Shown here: positions 7,419 to 15,909 of the stretch, piece by piece
Position numbering within the stretch: position 1 is the stretch's first letter
Layout: every line of letters begins with the position of its first letter
Source: Halobacteriales archaeon QS_5_70_17
Lineage (GTDB): Archaea > Halobacteriota > Halobacteria > Halobacteriales > Haloarculaceae
Direction: 5' to 3'
DNA: 52,460 nucleotides
Assembly: GCA_003021975.1 (NCBI GenBank)
Contig: PXRR01000031.1
Coordinates: 1-52,460, forward strand
Notes under the pieces: generated by a model
What the model saw: the letters and a program-made list of their open reading frames with translations, nothing else
Databases searched by the model: none
What the model was told of the DNA's origin: nothing
Position numbers and translations under genes: made by a program

Positions 7419-8657
7419 CTACCGCATCGGGAACGAGCGGCGGTTCCGGGGCGGAACGTAGAAGTTCGCACGGGAGGTGACGGTGACGAAGTCGAGGATG
7501 CCGTTGTTCTCGCGGTCGGTGATCGCCTCGCTGTCGTCGCGAACGTACCAGCCGTTCATCGCCTTGCGCGTGCTCCGGAAGTCCGCGAGCGACCGCTGGA
7601 ACGACATGAAGTGGACGCCGGGACGGCCGCCGTCGACGGTGTTGAAGTCCCGCCGGAGGATGACCGGTTCGCCGTCCCGGCGGGTCTGGGCGACCTTCTC
7701 CTGGTGGCCGACGACGTCGAAGTCCGCGGCGTGCTCCTGGACCGCGTCGGAGAACGGGACCTCCGTTCCGAACCCCGAGACGTCCTCGGGGGAGAACTCC
7801 GGCGAGAACATGCGGGCCACGCGGCCGGCCTCGTCGAAAGCGTCGTACCACGTCTCGAGGTCGAGGCGGAGGTGGCTGAGGTGCATCGTCGTGCCGTCGG
7901 CGAACTGCCCGTCCCGGACGGCGACCCGGCCCTCGGAGGCCTGAGTACCGTCCCGGTCGGAGAAAAATCCCATGAACTCGGTGTCCTCCGGCGAGAGGGC
8001 GTCGCCCGGGACGCCCTCGGCGTCGGCGTGTTCGGCCGGCAGTCCCTCGCCGACGAACCCCGTCCGGCGCTCGCTGACCGAGAACACCTCCCCGAGGGCG
8101 TTGTCGCCGTCGATCGACTCGCCGTTCAGGTCGTCGCCGGCGCCGAACATGGCGTGTTCGACCGCCGAGAGGTGCGAGGGGACGTCGCTGGCGAGCACGA
8201 GGACGGCGTCGAACCCCAGAAGCGCGGGATCGTCGGTTCGAGAGAGCACCTCGGGTTCGCTGATCGGCGCCGCCGAGAGCTCCCCCAGTCGGTCGAAGTA
8301 GGCGGTGCCCCATCCGAGCGCGTGGAAGAGCCCCTCAGGCGACCAGTCGTAGGCCGCCTCGAGGGTTCGCATCGCCCGCTCGACGACCTGCTCGGCCTGC
8401 AGCGACGGCTCCTCGTCGAGGTCGAGCAGGAGGAGCCGCCGGTAGCGCGGCGGGACCGTGTTGCCGTCGTCGTCGGTCGTCAAGGTCGCCGACTGGGCGT
8501 ACTGCCTGACCGGGAGTTCGTCGGCCCGCGGATTGGCGGGTAACCCCTCTACGCCCGGATCCCCCGCCGACCGGGCCAGGATCCGGCTACACCCCGCAAA
8601 TCCGGCGCTGCTCGCGGCGACAGCGAGCCGCCCTAGCAACCCCCGTCGAGATACCAT
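7419..8657 (-). CDS. Tat-exported lipoprotein, putative DyP-type peroxidase-like protein
   Basis: A 412-residue protein when started at MVSRRGLLGRL (8657) rather than the ORF-track start at 8738. The N-terminus has a twin arginine (R4-R5), a hydrophobic stretch and a lipobox-like FAGC (C23), so export by Tat with lipid anchoring is likely. The body resembles haloarchaeal proteins assigned to the DyP/dimeric alpha-beta-barrel peroxidase group; FMGFFSDRDGTQ is reminiscent of the DyP GxxDG motif but is not exact, so haem binding and peroxidase activity are unproven. An A-rich stretch at 8687-8692 (T-rich on its strand) gives a promoter at the right distance for the shorter start. Confidence 0.65.
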   Translation of the reverse strand: MVSRRGLLGRLAVAASSAGFAGCSRILARSAGDPGVEGLPANPRADELPVRQYAQSATLTTDDDGNTVPPRYRRLLLLDLDEEPSLQAEQVVERAMRTLEAAYDWSPEGLFHALGWGTAYFDRLGELSAAPISEPEVLSRTDDPALLGFDAVLVLASDVPSHLSAVEHAMFGAGDDLNGESIDGDNALGEVFSVSERRTGFVGEGLPAEHADAEGVPGDALSPEDTEFMGFFSDRDGTQASEGRVAVRDGQFADGTTMHLSHLRLDLETWYDAFDEAGRVARMFSPEFSPEDVSGFGTEVPFSDAVQEHAADFDVVGHQEKVAQTRRDGEPVILRRDFNTVDGGRPGVHFMSFQRSLADFRSTRKAMNGWYVRDDSEAITDRENNGILDFVTVTSRANFYVPPRNRRSFPMR

Positions 8658-8686
8658 GGAACTGTCCGAGCGAACGGGACGAGCGG

Positions 8687-8692
8687 AAAAAA
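8687..8692 (-). promoter_or_regulatory. TATA-like box for the Tat lipoprotein gene
   Basis: A run of six A (T on the coding strand) 30-35 bases upstream of the chosen start at 8657. Confidence 0.35.
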
Positions 8693-8715
8693 GGGTTGCT
8701 TCCCGCGAGCCACAA

Positions 8716-8726
8716 CGGTTTTTTCC
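8716..8726 (+). promoter_or_regulatory. TATA-like box for the small membrane protein operon
   Basis: cggttttttcc lies 21-31 bases before ATG 8747, supporting that start over the ORF-track start at 8696. Confidence 0.4.
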
Positions 8727-8746
8727 TCGCTGGTCCAACGGCGACT

Positions 8747-8890
8747 ATGCAACGTCTCCCCCTGCACGAGGGGACGGAGCTCCCGCTGGCGACCGACGTC
8801 GCGATCCTGGTCATGGCGTTCAGCCTGCTCGTGCTGGGGATCGTCGCGTACGACGCGTACCGGGCGTACGACGGGGAGGACACGACATGA
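8747..8890 (+). CDS. single-TM small membrane protein
   Basis: 47 residues from ATG 8747 (MQRLPLHEGTELPL): a short polar N-terminus, one transmembrane helix (VAILVMAFSLLVLGIVAY) and an acidic tail (DAYRAYDGEDTT). It is the first of three consecutive small membrane-protein genes that run towards the torD/hdrA-like pair. Small one-helix subunits are common in respiratory complexes, but no partner can be named. Confidence 0.65.
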   Translation: MQRLPLHEGTELPLATDVAILVMAFSLLVLGIVAYDAYRAYDGEDTT

Positions 8891-8962
8891 ACGGGACGGG
8901 CAACAGAATCGGGACCGCGGAGGACGGAAGCGAGAGCGGGCGCGCGCCCCGGAGGGGTCGCC

Positions 8963-9256
8963 GTGGCGCTTGAGGAGCCGACGGTCGGAGCCGCCGACGA
9001 CGGGGGGCGGTCGACCGGCGCGACCCTGATCGGCTACCTCCGGCGGATCGTCTACCTGCTGGCGTCGCTGGTCGCCCTCTCGCTGTTGCTCGTCGGCACC
9101 GTCGCCGTCATCGCCGAGGTCAAGGGCACCTGGCACTGGGCGATCCACCTCGAGTCGACGATCAGCTACATGGGGCTGTTCGTCTACTACCTGCTCGCGG
9201 CGCTCGTGCCGCTGACGGGACTGCTGTTCGTCGGCCAGTGGTGGCACGATGGTTGA
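8963..9256 (+). CDS. two-TM membrane protein (tandem paralogue A)
   Basis: 97 residues starting at GTG 8963, preceded by a Shine-Dalgarno-like ggaggggtc. Two hydrophobic helices (IVYLLASLVALSLLLVGTVAVIA; LFVYYLLAALVPLTGLLFV) flank AEVKGTWHWAIHLESTIS. This loop is similar to AEAYQTWTWYFRMEQAIS in the next gene, so the pair appears to be a tandem duplication. The last 8 bases overlap the next gene. Function is unknown. Confidence 0.7.
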   Translation: MALEEPTVGAADDGGRSTGATLIGYLRRIVYLLASLVALSLLLVGTVAVIAEVKGTWHWAIHLESTISYMGLFVYYLLAALVPLTGLLFVGQWWHDG

Positions 9257-9485
9257 CCTCGACCTCCCGGACCTCCTGCGGGGGACGGCGATCCTGTCGG
9301 TCGTCGGTCTCTGTCTCGTCGTCGCGGGGGTCGCGGTCGTCGCCGTCGTCGCGGAGGCCTACCAGACCTGGACCTGGTACTTCCGCATGGAACAGGCCAT
9401 CAGTGCCGGGACGCCCATCGCGCTGGGGTTCACGGGGCTGGCCATCGTGAGCTCCTTCGGACTGGTCTACGCCGCCGGCGACTGA
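9249..9485 (+). CDS. two-TM membrane protein (tandem paralogue B)
   Basis: 78 residues with two helices (ILSVVGLCLVVAGVAVVAVVA; IALGFTGLAIVSSFGLVYAA) around a loop sharing A-E-x3-T-W-x-W-x3-[LM]-E-x2-I-S with the preceding protein. The overlap of 8 bases with paralogue A indicates one transcript and probably one complex, perhaps a heterodimeric membrane anchor. It is convergent with the torD-like gene and near the formate dehydrogenase locus; a link to it is inference. Confidence 0.7.
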   Translation: MVDLDLPDLLRGTAILSVVGLCLVVAGVAVVAVVAEAYQTWTWYFRMEQAISAGTPIALGFTGLAIVSSFGLVYAAGD

Positions 9486-9535
9486 CCGGCGACGGGGGAG
9501 GACAGTCCCGCCGCCGGGCCGTTCTCGCCGCGTCG

Positions 9536-10168
9536 CTATCCCGCGACCATCTGGGCGACGATCTCGTCTTCGAACTCCACCAGCCCCAGGAACAGCGACG
9601 CCGCGGCGCGGTAGAGATCCTCGTCGGTCTCGTCGCTGACGTCCGCGTGGAACTCCTCGACCCAGGTCGAGAGGTGCTCGTCGATGAAGACTCGCTCGTA
9701 GCCGAACGCCTCCTCGTGGCCGTCGCGCTGGAGACCGATCAGGTACCGGAGGAAGGCGAGTTCCACGGCGATGAAGTCGTTCTCCTCGCCGTAGTCCTCC
9801 GGGGGGTTCCAGCCGGCGGCGGCGTAACTGGCCTCGACATCGGCGAGGCCCTCGCCGATGAAGTCGGTGTCCTCGCGGTAGTAGGTCTCGTGGGCCAGCA
9901 CGGGCGGGCGCGGGCCGACGAACACGGTCGTGTACTCCGTCTCCAGTTCCTCCTGGACCGCGGCGGGATCGCGCGCCCGGTTCTCTTCGACGAACGTCCG
10001 GAGGCGGTCGAACCCCTCGTCGAGGTGCTCGTTGACGCCGTCCTCCGGGAACCGGAGGTCGCCGTCGAGCAGTTCGGCGACGAACTCCTCGCCGGGGACG
10101 TCCCAGAACGCCTCGATGAGGAAGTCGACGATCTCGATGCGCGCCTCGTAGACGGCGTAGTCGTCCAT
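9536..10168 (-). CDS. TorD/DmsD/NarJ-family molybdoenzyme chaperone
   Basis: A 210-residue, all-helical, acidic protein of the TorD family, whose members bind the Tat signal of molybdopterin enzymes and hold them until the cofactor is inserted. The core motif region LETEYTTVFVGPRPPVLAHETYY matches the conserved E-x-x-x-x-F-x-x-P...P-x-E-S/T-x-Y pattern of the family. It is encoded directly after the HdrA-like gene (the two share one base, tgATG), in the operon divergent from fdhA, whose product carries a twin-arginine signal. FdhA is therefore its obvious client. Confidence 0.8.
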   Translation of the reverse strand: MDDYAVYEARIEIVDFLIEAFWDVPGEEFVAELLDGDLRFPEDGVNEHLDEGFDRLRTFVEENRARDPAAVQEELETEYTTVFVGPRPPVLAHETYYREDTDFIGEGLADVEASYAAAGWNPPEDYGEENDFIAVELAFLRYLIGLQRDGHEEAFGYERVFIDEHLSTWVEEFHADVSDETDEDLYRAAASLFLGLVEFEDEIVAQMVAG

Positions 10169-12288
10169 CAGCGCCCACCCCCTTCGAACAGCACCGCTGC
10201 ACGGCAGTTGTTACAGTACTCGAAGACGCTGTGATCGGCGTCGGGGGCGATCCCCTCGACGCGGTCGCCGACCTCGTCCATCACCTTCTGGGCCGACCCC
10301 GCGCTGGTGAAGGGATCGCCGCAGCGGACGCACTCCAGCATCTCGCCGTCGTGGACGGTCTCCCAGGCCGCGCCGTCCCGGCGCTCCGGGAGCCGCGTCA
10401 GGTCGAGGCCGTCCTCCATCGTGATCGCCGTCTCGGGACAGCCCTCCTCGCAGAGCCCGCAGTTGACACACCGCTCGTGGTTGAACTGCAGGTCGCCGCC
10501 GTCGGTCCGCCGGATGGCGTCGGTCGGGCACATGCTCGAACAGGTCGGCGTGAGGTTGCACGCCTCGCTGACCGACATCCGGCCGAAGTTGTCCAGTCCG
10601 CGGATCACGTCGCGCTCGGGCGTCGAATGCTCGATGATCGCCCGGACGCTCTCCAGGGCCCAGTCGTGGTTGTTGAACGCGGGACGGCCGGTGCCCCCGT
10701 CGACGACTCCCTCGGCCTCGTGGTCGCCCTCGGGAACCGGCGTCGCGTCGAGACCGGCCTCGAACGCCCTGAGGTCCTCGACGAACCCCTCGGTGTCGTC
10801 GGGGTCGGGGGCGAAGAACTGCACGCGCTCGCCCAGTCCGAGGTCGCCGCTGGCCCGGTTGAGTCGCTCGACCAGTTCGGCCCGCGGGTCGGGGCCGGTG
10901 TGGAGACAACCGTCGCCACAGCCGACGACGGCGACGCCGTCGGCGCCCGCCGCCAGCGCGTGCATGGCGTGGGCCTCGCCGACGGTGGCGGTGCAGTTGA
11001 CCCGGACCGGGAGGATCGGCGGGTAGCGCACGTCGTCGCCGCCCGCGGACTGCCGGCCGTAGGCCCGCAGGGCGTCGGCGGCCCGCTCCGAGCAGACGAA
11101 CGCGACGATGGGCGTCTCGATGCCCGACCGCCCGCCGAACAGCCAGCCGCCGGAGTCGTCGGTGGGATCGAGCAGCGCCTCGACCTCGCGGGCGATCCGG
11201 CGATTGGAGGGCTCGCGGAGCATCGTCGCCCCGGTCGGGCAGTCGCTGGTACAGGCCCCGCAGTTCTGGCAGGCGACCTCGTCGAACTCGACGGAGTCGA
11301 TGGTCGGCCGCTCGACGGCGTCGTGCGGGCAGGCCTCGACGCAGGCGTTACAGCCCATCTGACTGGACTCCCCGGAGGCGCAGACCTCCATCTCCAGGTC
11401 GAGGAACTTCGGCTTCTCGACGCCGCCGAGCAGGCTCTCGACGGCGGCGATCTTCGCGCTGTCGATGGTCCCGGTGTAGAAGCCCAGTCGCCCGCCCCGC
11501 GTGGCCGGCGCCGCGCCCGGGTAGAGCACCTGGTCGAACTCCAGGGTCCGCTCGACGCCGTCCATCTCGATCGCGTCGGTGGGACAGCAGTCGGCCCACT
11601 CCCCGTCGGGCGCGTCCGGATGGATGTCGACGGGGCGGCGCGTGACCATCCCGTCGGGCCCCTCCTCGACGCACTTCATACACGAGACGCAGTCCTCGGT
11701 GACCCGCGAGCGCACGAGCAGTTCGTAGCCGCCGTACTCCCCGTCGACGGCGACGACCCGCCCGCGCTCGATCTCGACGTCCTCCAGGGAGGCGTCGGCG
11801 TCGTGGAACTCCCGGCCGTCGGCGACCAGCGTCACGTCGGCGGAGTCCGCGAGCGCCGCGGCGGTCCCGGCGTCGCCGACCACGGCGACGCTGTCGCCGG
11901 CCTCGCGCTCGACGGTCCGGGAGATCGCCTCCTCCTCGAGGCCGGCCCGTCGGGCGTTGATCATGCGCGCGGTCTTGGCGGTGGCGGCGCCCTCCCCGTG
12001 GACCCACCCCGCGCCCTCCCGGTGGTCGACGAAGGCCGTCGCCTCCGGGTGGAGCCCCTTCTCCTTCGCGAGCGACCGGAAGGTGTCCTGGCAGTTCGGC
12101 TCCGGCGTCGTGACGATCAGCTGGTCGAGGTCGTACTCGTCGATGACCTTGTCCATCCCCCCCAGCCCGTCCCGGCAGAGCAGCTCCGAGCTGGCGACGA
12201 CGTCGACGTCTGTCACGCCGTCCCGGACAGCCTCCAAGTCGATGTCGCAGGTCCCCCCACAGGAACACACGAACGCTCCGACGTTCAT
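10168..12288 (-). CDS. HdrA/MvhD-like multi-cluster iron-sulfur protein
   Basis: 706 residues from MNVGAFVCSCGG (12288); the ORF-track start at 12369 adds an unlikely leader. Order of modules: an HdrA N-terminal domain (FVCSCGGTCDIDL, then ELLCRDGLGG), a very short degenerate Rossmann segment (VAVVGDAGTAAALAD) where HdrA normally has a large FAD domain, ferredoxin motifs (CVSCMKC, CNACVEACPHDAV, CQNCGACTSDCPTGA), an MvhD-like domain (IVAFVCSERAADALRAYG ... ADGVAVVGCGDGCLHTG), two more 4Fe-4S motifs (CSSMCPTDAI; CVNCGLCEEGCPETA) and a C-terminal zinc-ribbon-like CVRCG...CNNC. It has no signal peptide, so it is probably a cytoplasmic electron carrier. It is divergent from fdhA, which suggests a role with that enzyme. 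Confidence 0.8.
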   Translation of the reverse strand: MNVGAFVCSCGGTCDIDLEAVRDGVTDVDVVASSELLCRDGLGGMDKVIDEYDLDQLIVTTPEPNCQDTFRSLAKEKGLHPEATAFVDHREGAGWVHGEGAATAKTARMINARRAGLEEEAISRTVEREAGDSVAVVGDAGTAAALADSADVTLVADGREFHDADASLEDVEIERGRVVAVDGEYGGYELLVRSRVTEDCVSCMKCVEEGPDGMVTRRPVDIHPDAPDGEWADCCPTDAIEMDGVERTLEFDQVLYPGAAPATRGGRLGFYTGTIDSAKIAAVESLLGGVEKPKFLDLEMEVCASGESSQMGCNACVEACPHDAVERPTIDSVEFDEVACQNCGACTSDCPTGATMLREPSNRRIAREVEALLDPTDDSGGWLFGGRSGIETPIVAFVCSERAADALRAYGRQSAGGDDVRYPPILPVRVNCTATVGEAHAMHALAAGADGVAVVGCGDGCLHTGPDPRAELVERLNRASGDLGLGERVQFFAPDPDDTEGFVEDLRAFEAGLDATPVPEGDHEAEGVVDGGTGRPAFNNHDWALESVRAIIEHSTPERDVIRGLDNFGRMSVSEACNLTPTCSSMCPTDAIRRTDGGDLQFNHERCVNCGLCEEGCPETAITMEDGLDLTRLPERRDGAAWETVHDGEMLECVRCGDPFTSAGSAQKVMDEVGDRVEGIAPDADHSVFEYCNNCRAAVLFEGGGR

Positions 12289-12479
12289 CAACTCAAGGTA
12301 CGCGACGACGATGAAAGCTCTTGCGTCCTCGGGTCGGAGAACCGTCGACACAAGTCTTAGGTCGGCCAAAAACCGGGGGCGCTCCCGGAACTTTCAAGTA
12401 GCAAGGGGGTATTCTTGCGTGTCAATGCGTGGTAGAGAAATTCGCCGTACAGCGGTTCTGACGGGGGGAACGGTAATCG

Positions 12480-12491
12480 ACCGAATTCGGT
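12480..12491. promoter_or_regulatory. 12-bp palindrome upstream of fdhA, candidate operator
   Basis: accgaattcggt is a perfect palindrome 20-31 bases before the fdhA start codon, within the 222-base divergent region between the HdrA-like gene and fdhA. The rest of that region has only weak TATA-like stretches (tttcaagta near 12391; agctttcat on the minus strand near 12311-12320). The regulator is unknown. Confidence 0.35.
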
Positions 12492-12510
12492 TAGCCGATC
12501 CGTAGTCACA

Positions 12511-15500
12511 ATGGGAACTGAACCTGTTTCACTTGATCTCGACCGGCGGTCGTTCCTGAAGGCGAGCGCGCTCGCGGGCGCCGTCGCGCTGGGCGGGGCC
12601 GGCGCGGGGCAAGCGCTCTCTCAAAACGAGGGGGAGACCGACGGCACGGACACCGAGGGCGAACTGAGCAAGACGATCTGTAACTACTGTTCGGTCGGCT
12701 GTGGTTTCCGCGGCGAGCGGAAGGGCAACGCCTTCGTCGGCCAGGAGCCCTGGAAGGAGCACCCGATCAACGGGGGGTCGCTCTGTTCGAAGGGGGCCGG
12801 CATCTACGCCACCGAGCACTCCGAGAAGCGGGTGAAACACCCGATGATCCAGGAGGACGGCGAGTGGAAGAAGCTCTCCTGGGGCGACGCCTACGAGCGC
12901 CTCGGCAACGACATCAAGGCGCTCTGGCCCGACCACGATCTCAGCCCCTCGGAGGCGACCGACGTCGACGAGGAGGCGAGCCGCGAGAGCGTCATGCTGC
13001 TCGGGAGTGCCCACCACTCCAACGAGGAGTCCTACGCGATCCGCAAGCTGGCGGCGTTCATGGGGACGAACAACATCGACCACCAGGCGCGGATCTGTCA
13101 CTCCACGACGGTCGCCGGCCTCGCGAACACGTGGGGCTACGGCGCGATGACCAACACCGTCCAGGACTACCGCAACTTCGACCTGAACGTCATCATCGGG
13201 CAGAACCCCGCCGAGGCCCACCCCATCGCGATGCAGCACATCCTCGAGGGCCAGAAGCGCGGCGGGACGATCCTCTGTCTCGACCCGCGGTTCACGAAGA
13301 CCGCGGCCCACGCCGACGAGTTCATGCGGTTCCGGCCCGGCACCGACGTCGCCCTGGTGATGGGCGTCATCAAGGTGCTGCGCGACAAGCACGGCCTCGC
13401 GATGGACCCGGACGCGGACGACTCCGGGCAGAACATGCTCACCGACCGCGTCCAGGGCTGGGAGGACGTCGACGCCGAACTCGACCAGTACGACCTGGAG
13501 ACGGTCTCGGAGATCACGTGGGTCGATCCGGAGGGCATCGAGCGCATCGCGGACCTGATCCACGAGAACCGGCCCAACGTCCAGATCGAGTGGGCGATGG
13601 GCGGCACCCAGCACAACAACGGCACCCAGAACATCCGCTCGTACGCGATGGCGAGTCTCGCGTCGGGCAGCGCGGCCCGCAGCGGCGGCGGTCTGCAGGT
13701 GATGCGCGGGCACGCCAACGTGCAGGGCGCGACGGACCTCGCGGTGGCGAGCCACATCTTGCCGGGGTACTACGGGCTGACGGCCGGTGGCTGGTCGTGG
13801 TGGGCCGACGTCTGGGACAAGAGCCCCTACACGAACGGGTCGGTCTCCTTCGGGGATCTCTACGAGAAATTCGAGTTCCTGGACCCCGAGCTCTACGGCC
13901 GCCAGGAACCGAGCTTCCGCTCCGAGGACGCCGGCGACCTGCCGGCGACCCACGACGACAAGGGCCACAGCCCCGACAAGCCGGCGGACAACTCGATGAT
14001 GTTCCAGAACGGGCTGACCGTGGCCCGCTGGTTCGAGGCCGCCCTCGACAAGGAAGACCGGATGCAGGAGACGCCGATCTACCAGCCCGATCAGGTGAAA
14101 ATCGCCGTCTTCTGGGGGCACTCGGCGAACTCCATCAGCGAGATGGAGAAGATGAAAGAGGGGATGGAGAACCTCGACCTGCTGGTGGTCGTCGACGTCT
14201 TCCCCTCGGTCGCGAGCGTCCTGCCGGACTACGAGGAGGGGCCGCCGGTGTTGCTGTTGCCGGCCTCCAGTCAGTACGAGCACTACCGCTCGCTGACGAA
14301 CACGAACCGGTCGGTGCAGTGGTCCGAGCCGGTTCGGACCCCCGCCCACGACTCCAAGCCCGACCTGCAGATCATGCAGGAACTGGCCGCCGAACTCGGC
14401 TTCGCCGACCACTTCGACTGGGGCTCCGGGGCGGACCTCCACAACGGGAAGTCCACCTACGAGGACGTCGTTCGGGAGTTCAACCTCGGGACGATGACGA
14501 TCGGCTACCGGCAGACCCCCGAGCGCCTCCAGCAACACCTGGAGTACGACTACGCGTTCTCCAACGAGGACCTCCAGGCGAAAGGCGAGGGGACGCCGGT
14601 CTCCGGCGACTACTGGATGCTCCCGTGGCCGTGCTGGGGCGAGGACCACCCCGGGACGCCGATCATCTGGAACGACGACAAGAACCCCAACAACGGGGGC
14701 CAGGACTTCCGCGCCCGGTGGGGGGTGCAGGCGCCGACCCCCCAAGAGTGGGCCGAGAACCCCACCGACGAGGACTACCCCCTCGAAGCGACGATCAACT
14801 CCGACCGGTACGACAGCCAGGAGGAGGCGCTGAGCCTCCTCCGGGCGCCGTACAAGCCCGAGTGGGCCGGCCAGCGCGAGACGGCCGAGGACGGGATGAT
14901 CCACGGGGTGCCGGAGTATCCGGGCTGGAAGACGACGTTCCCGGAGAGCCTGATCGATCCCAGCCAGGAGACCCAACCGGACGAACTCACCGTCCCGTAC
15001 GAGCATGCGCTCGCGAACGACCGCTCCGGGTTCACGGCCGCGCGCGCGATCAGCGATCCGGAGAACTACCTGGAGGGGAGCCACAGCCAGGAGTTCCTGG
15101 ACCACCTCAAGAGCAAGGACGTCGGTCCGGGCTTCTACGAGCAGTACGACTACCGCCAGCCCGACGCTCCGACCGGCCGCGGGCGGGCGCGAGCGGTCGC
15201 CTGGAACTTCATGGACAAGGTGCCGGTCCACCGCGAACCCATCGAGAGTCCCCACCGCGACCTCGTCGAGGAGTGGCCTGCGAACGAAGGCCAACGGAAC
15301 TTCTACCGCCTCGACCAGAACAACCGTGTCGAGCAGGAGCAGGCCATGGACATCATCCACAATCAGGACGAGGGACCCGACCTGGACACCATCATGACGA
15401 CCGGGCGGCAGGTCGAGCACCAAGGGGGCGGCTCGGAGACCCGTTCGAACATCCACACCGCCGACCTCCAGCCGCACATGTACGCCGAGATCACGCCCAA

Positions 15501-15909
15501 CCGGGCGGAGAACCTCGGCGTCGATGGGGGGGACCTGATCGTGATCTCCTCGACCGACCGCGGATCCGTGCTGGTGAAAGCCCGCGTGACGGACCGCCCC
15601 AACGACAAGGAGATCTTCCTCCCGTACCACTGGGGCGGGGTGTTCAAGGGCGAAAGCCTAGAAGACAAGTACCCCGACGGCCACGTCCCGTACGCTATCG
15701 GTGACTCGGTCAACGGGATCACCTCCCGGGGGTACGACGTCGAGACCCAGATGCAGGAGACCAAGGTCTCGATGGTGGCCGTCCGCAAGGCGACCGAGGG
15801 GCTCCTGGAGGAACTCAACATGGACACCGACCTCGAGTTCCCCCAGGATCGCAACGGGATCGGCACGCAGAAAGACTTCGACGTGCGGGACAGCAGCACG
15901 ACCCAATAA
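12511..15909 (+). CDS. fdhA: formate dehydrogenase-type molybdopterin catalytic subunit
   Basis: A 1132-residue DMSO-reductase-family enzyme resembling the catalytic subunit of respiratory formate dehydrogenases (FdnG/FdoG-like). Twin arginine R12-R13 in DRRSFLKASALAGAVALGG marks Tat export, so the active site faces outside. C57, C60, C64 and C92 (CNYCSVGC ... LCSKG) bind a 4Fe-4S cluster. QARICHSTTVAGL places C196-H197 where formate dehydrogenases have Cys or Sec followed by His, the Mo/W ligand and catalytic histidine. The C-terminal IHTADLQPHMYAEITPNRA is the usual dinucleotide-binding domain. The stop shares a base with the start of the Fe-S subunit (taATG). Formate is the most likely substrate, but related oxidoreductases cannot be excluded. 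Confidence 0.88.
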   Translation: MGTEPVSLDLDRRSFLKASALAGAVALGGAGAGQALSQNEGETDGTDTEGELSKTICNYCSVGCGFRGERKGNAFVGQEPWKEHPINGGSLCSKGAGIYATEHSEKRVKHPMIQEDGEWKKLSWGDAYERLGNDIKALWPDHDLSPSEATDVDEEASRESVMLLGSAHHSNEESYAIRKLAAFMGTNNIDHQARICHSTTVAGLANTWGYGAMTNTVQDYRNFDLNVIIGQNPAEAHPIAMQHILEGQKRGGTILCLDPRFTKTAAHADEFMRFRPGTDVALVMGVIKVLRDKHGLAMDPDADDSGQNMLTDRVQGWEDVDAELDQYDLETVSEITWVDPEGIERIADLIHENRPNVQIEWAMGGTQHNNGTQNIRSYAMASLASGSAARSGGGLQVMRGHANVQGATDLAVASHILPGYYGLTAGGWSWWADVWDKSPYTNGSVSFGDLYEKFEFLDPELYGRQEPSFRSEDAGDLPATHDDKGHSPDKPADNSMMFQNGLTVARWFEAALDKEDRMQETPIYQPDQVKIAVFWGHSANSISEMEKMKEGMENLDLLVVVDVFPSVASVLPDYEEGPPVLLLPASSQYEHYRSLTNTNRSVQWSEPVRTPAHDSKPDLQIMQELAAELGFADHFDWGSGADLHNGKSTYEDVVREFNLGTMTIGYRQTPERLQQHLEYDYAFSNEDLQAKGEGTPVSGDYWMLPWPCWGEDHPGTPIIWNDDKNPNNGGQDFRARWGVQAPTPQEWAENPTDEDYPLEATINSDRYDSQEEALSLLRAPYKPEWAGQRETAEDGMIHGVPEYPGWKTTFPESLIDPSQETQPDELTVPYEHALANDRSGFTAARAISDPENYLEGSHSQEFLDHLKSKDVGPGFYEQYDYRQPDAPTGRGRARAVAWNFMDKVPVHREPIESPHRDLVEEWPANEGQRNFYRLDQNNRVEQEQAMDIIHNQDEGPDLDTIMTTGRQVEHQGGGSETRSNIHTADLQPHMYAEITPNRAENLGVDGGDLIVISSTDRGSVLVKARVTDRPNDKEIFLPYHWGGVFKGESLEDKYPDGHVPYAIGDSVNGITSRGYDVETQMQETKVSMVAVRKATEGLLEELNMDTDLEFPQDRNGIGTQKDFDVRDSSTTQ

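Noticed and set aside
8887-8973. 28-codon ORF overlapping the end of the one-helix protein gene and the GTG of the next gene
   Set aside because: Could be translated by coupling (ATGA junction), but it is short, Arg/Gly-rich and unlike neighbouring small proteins.
10231-12360. 709-codon plus-strand ORF antisense to the HdrA-like gene
   Set aside because: Antisense shadow; the minus-strand frame has ordered Fe-S motifs.
12529-15630. 1033-codon minus-strand ORF antisense to fdhA
   Set aside because: Val/Arg/Leu/Asp-rich shadow typical of GC-rich third positions; no domain seen.
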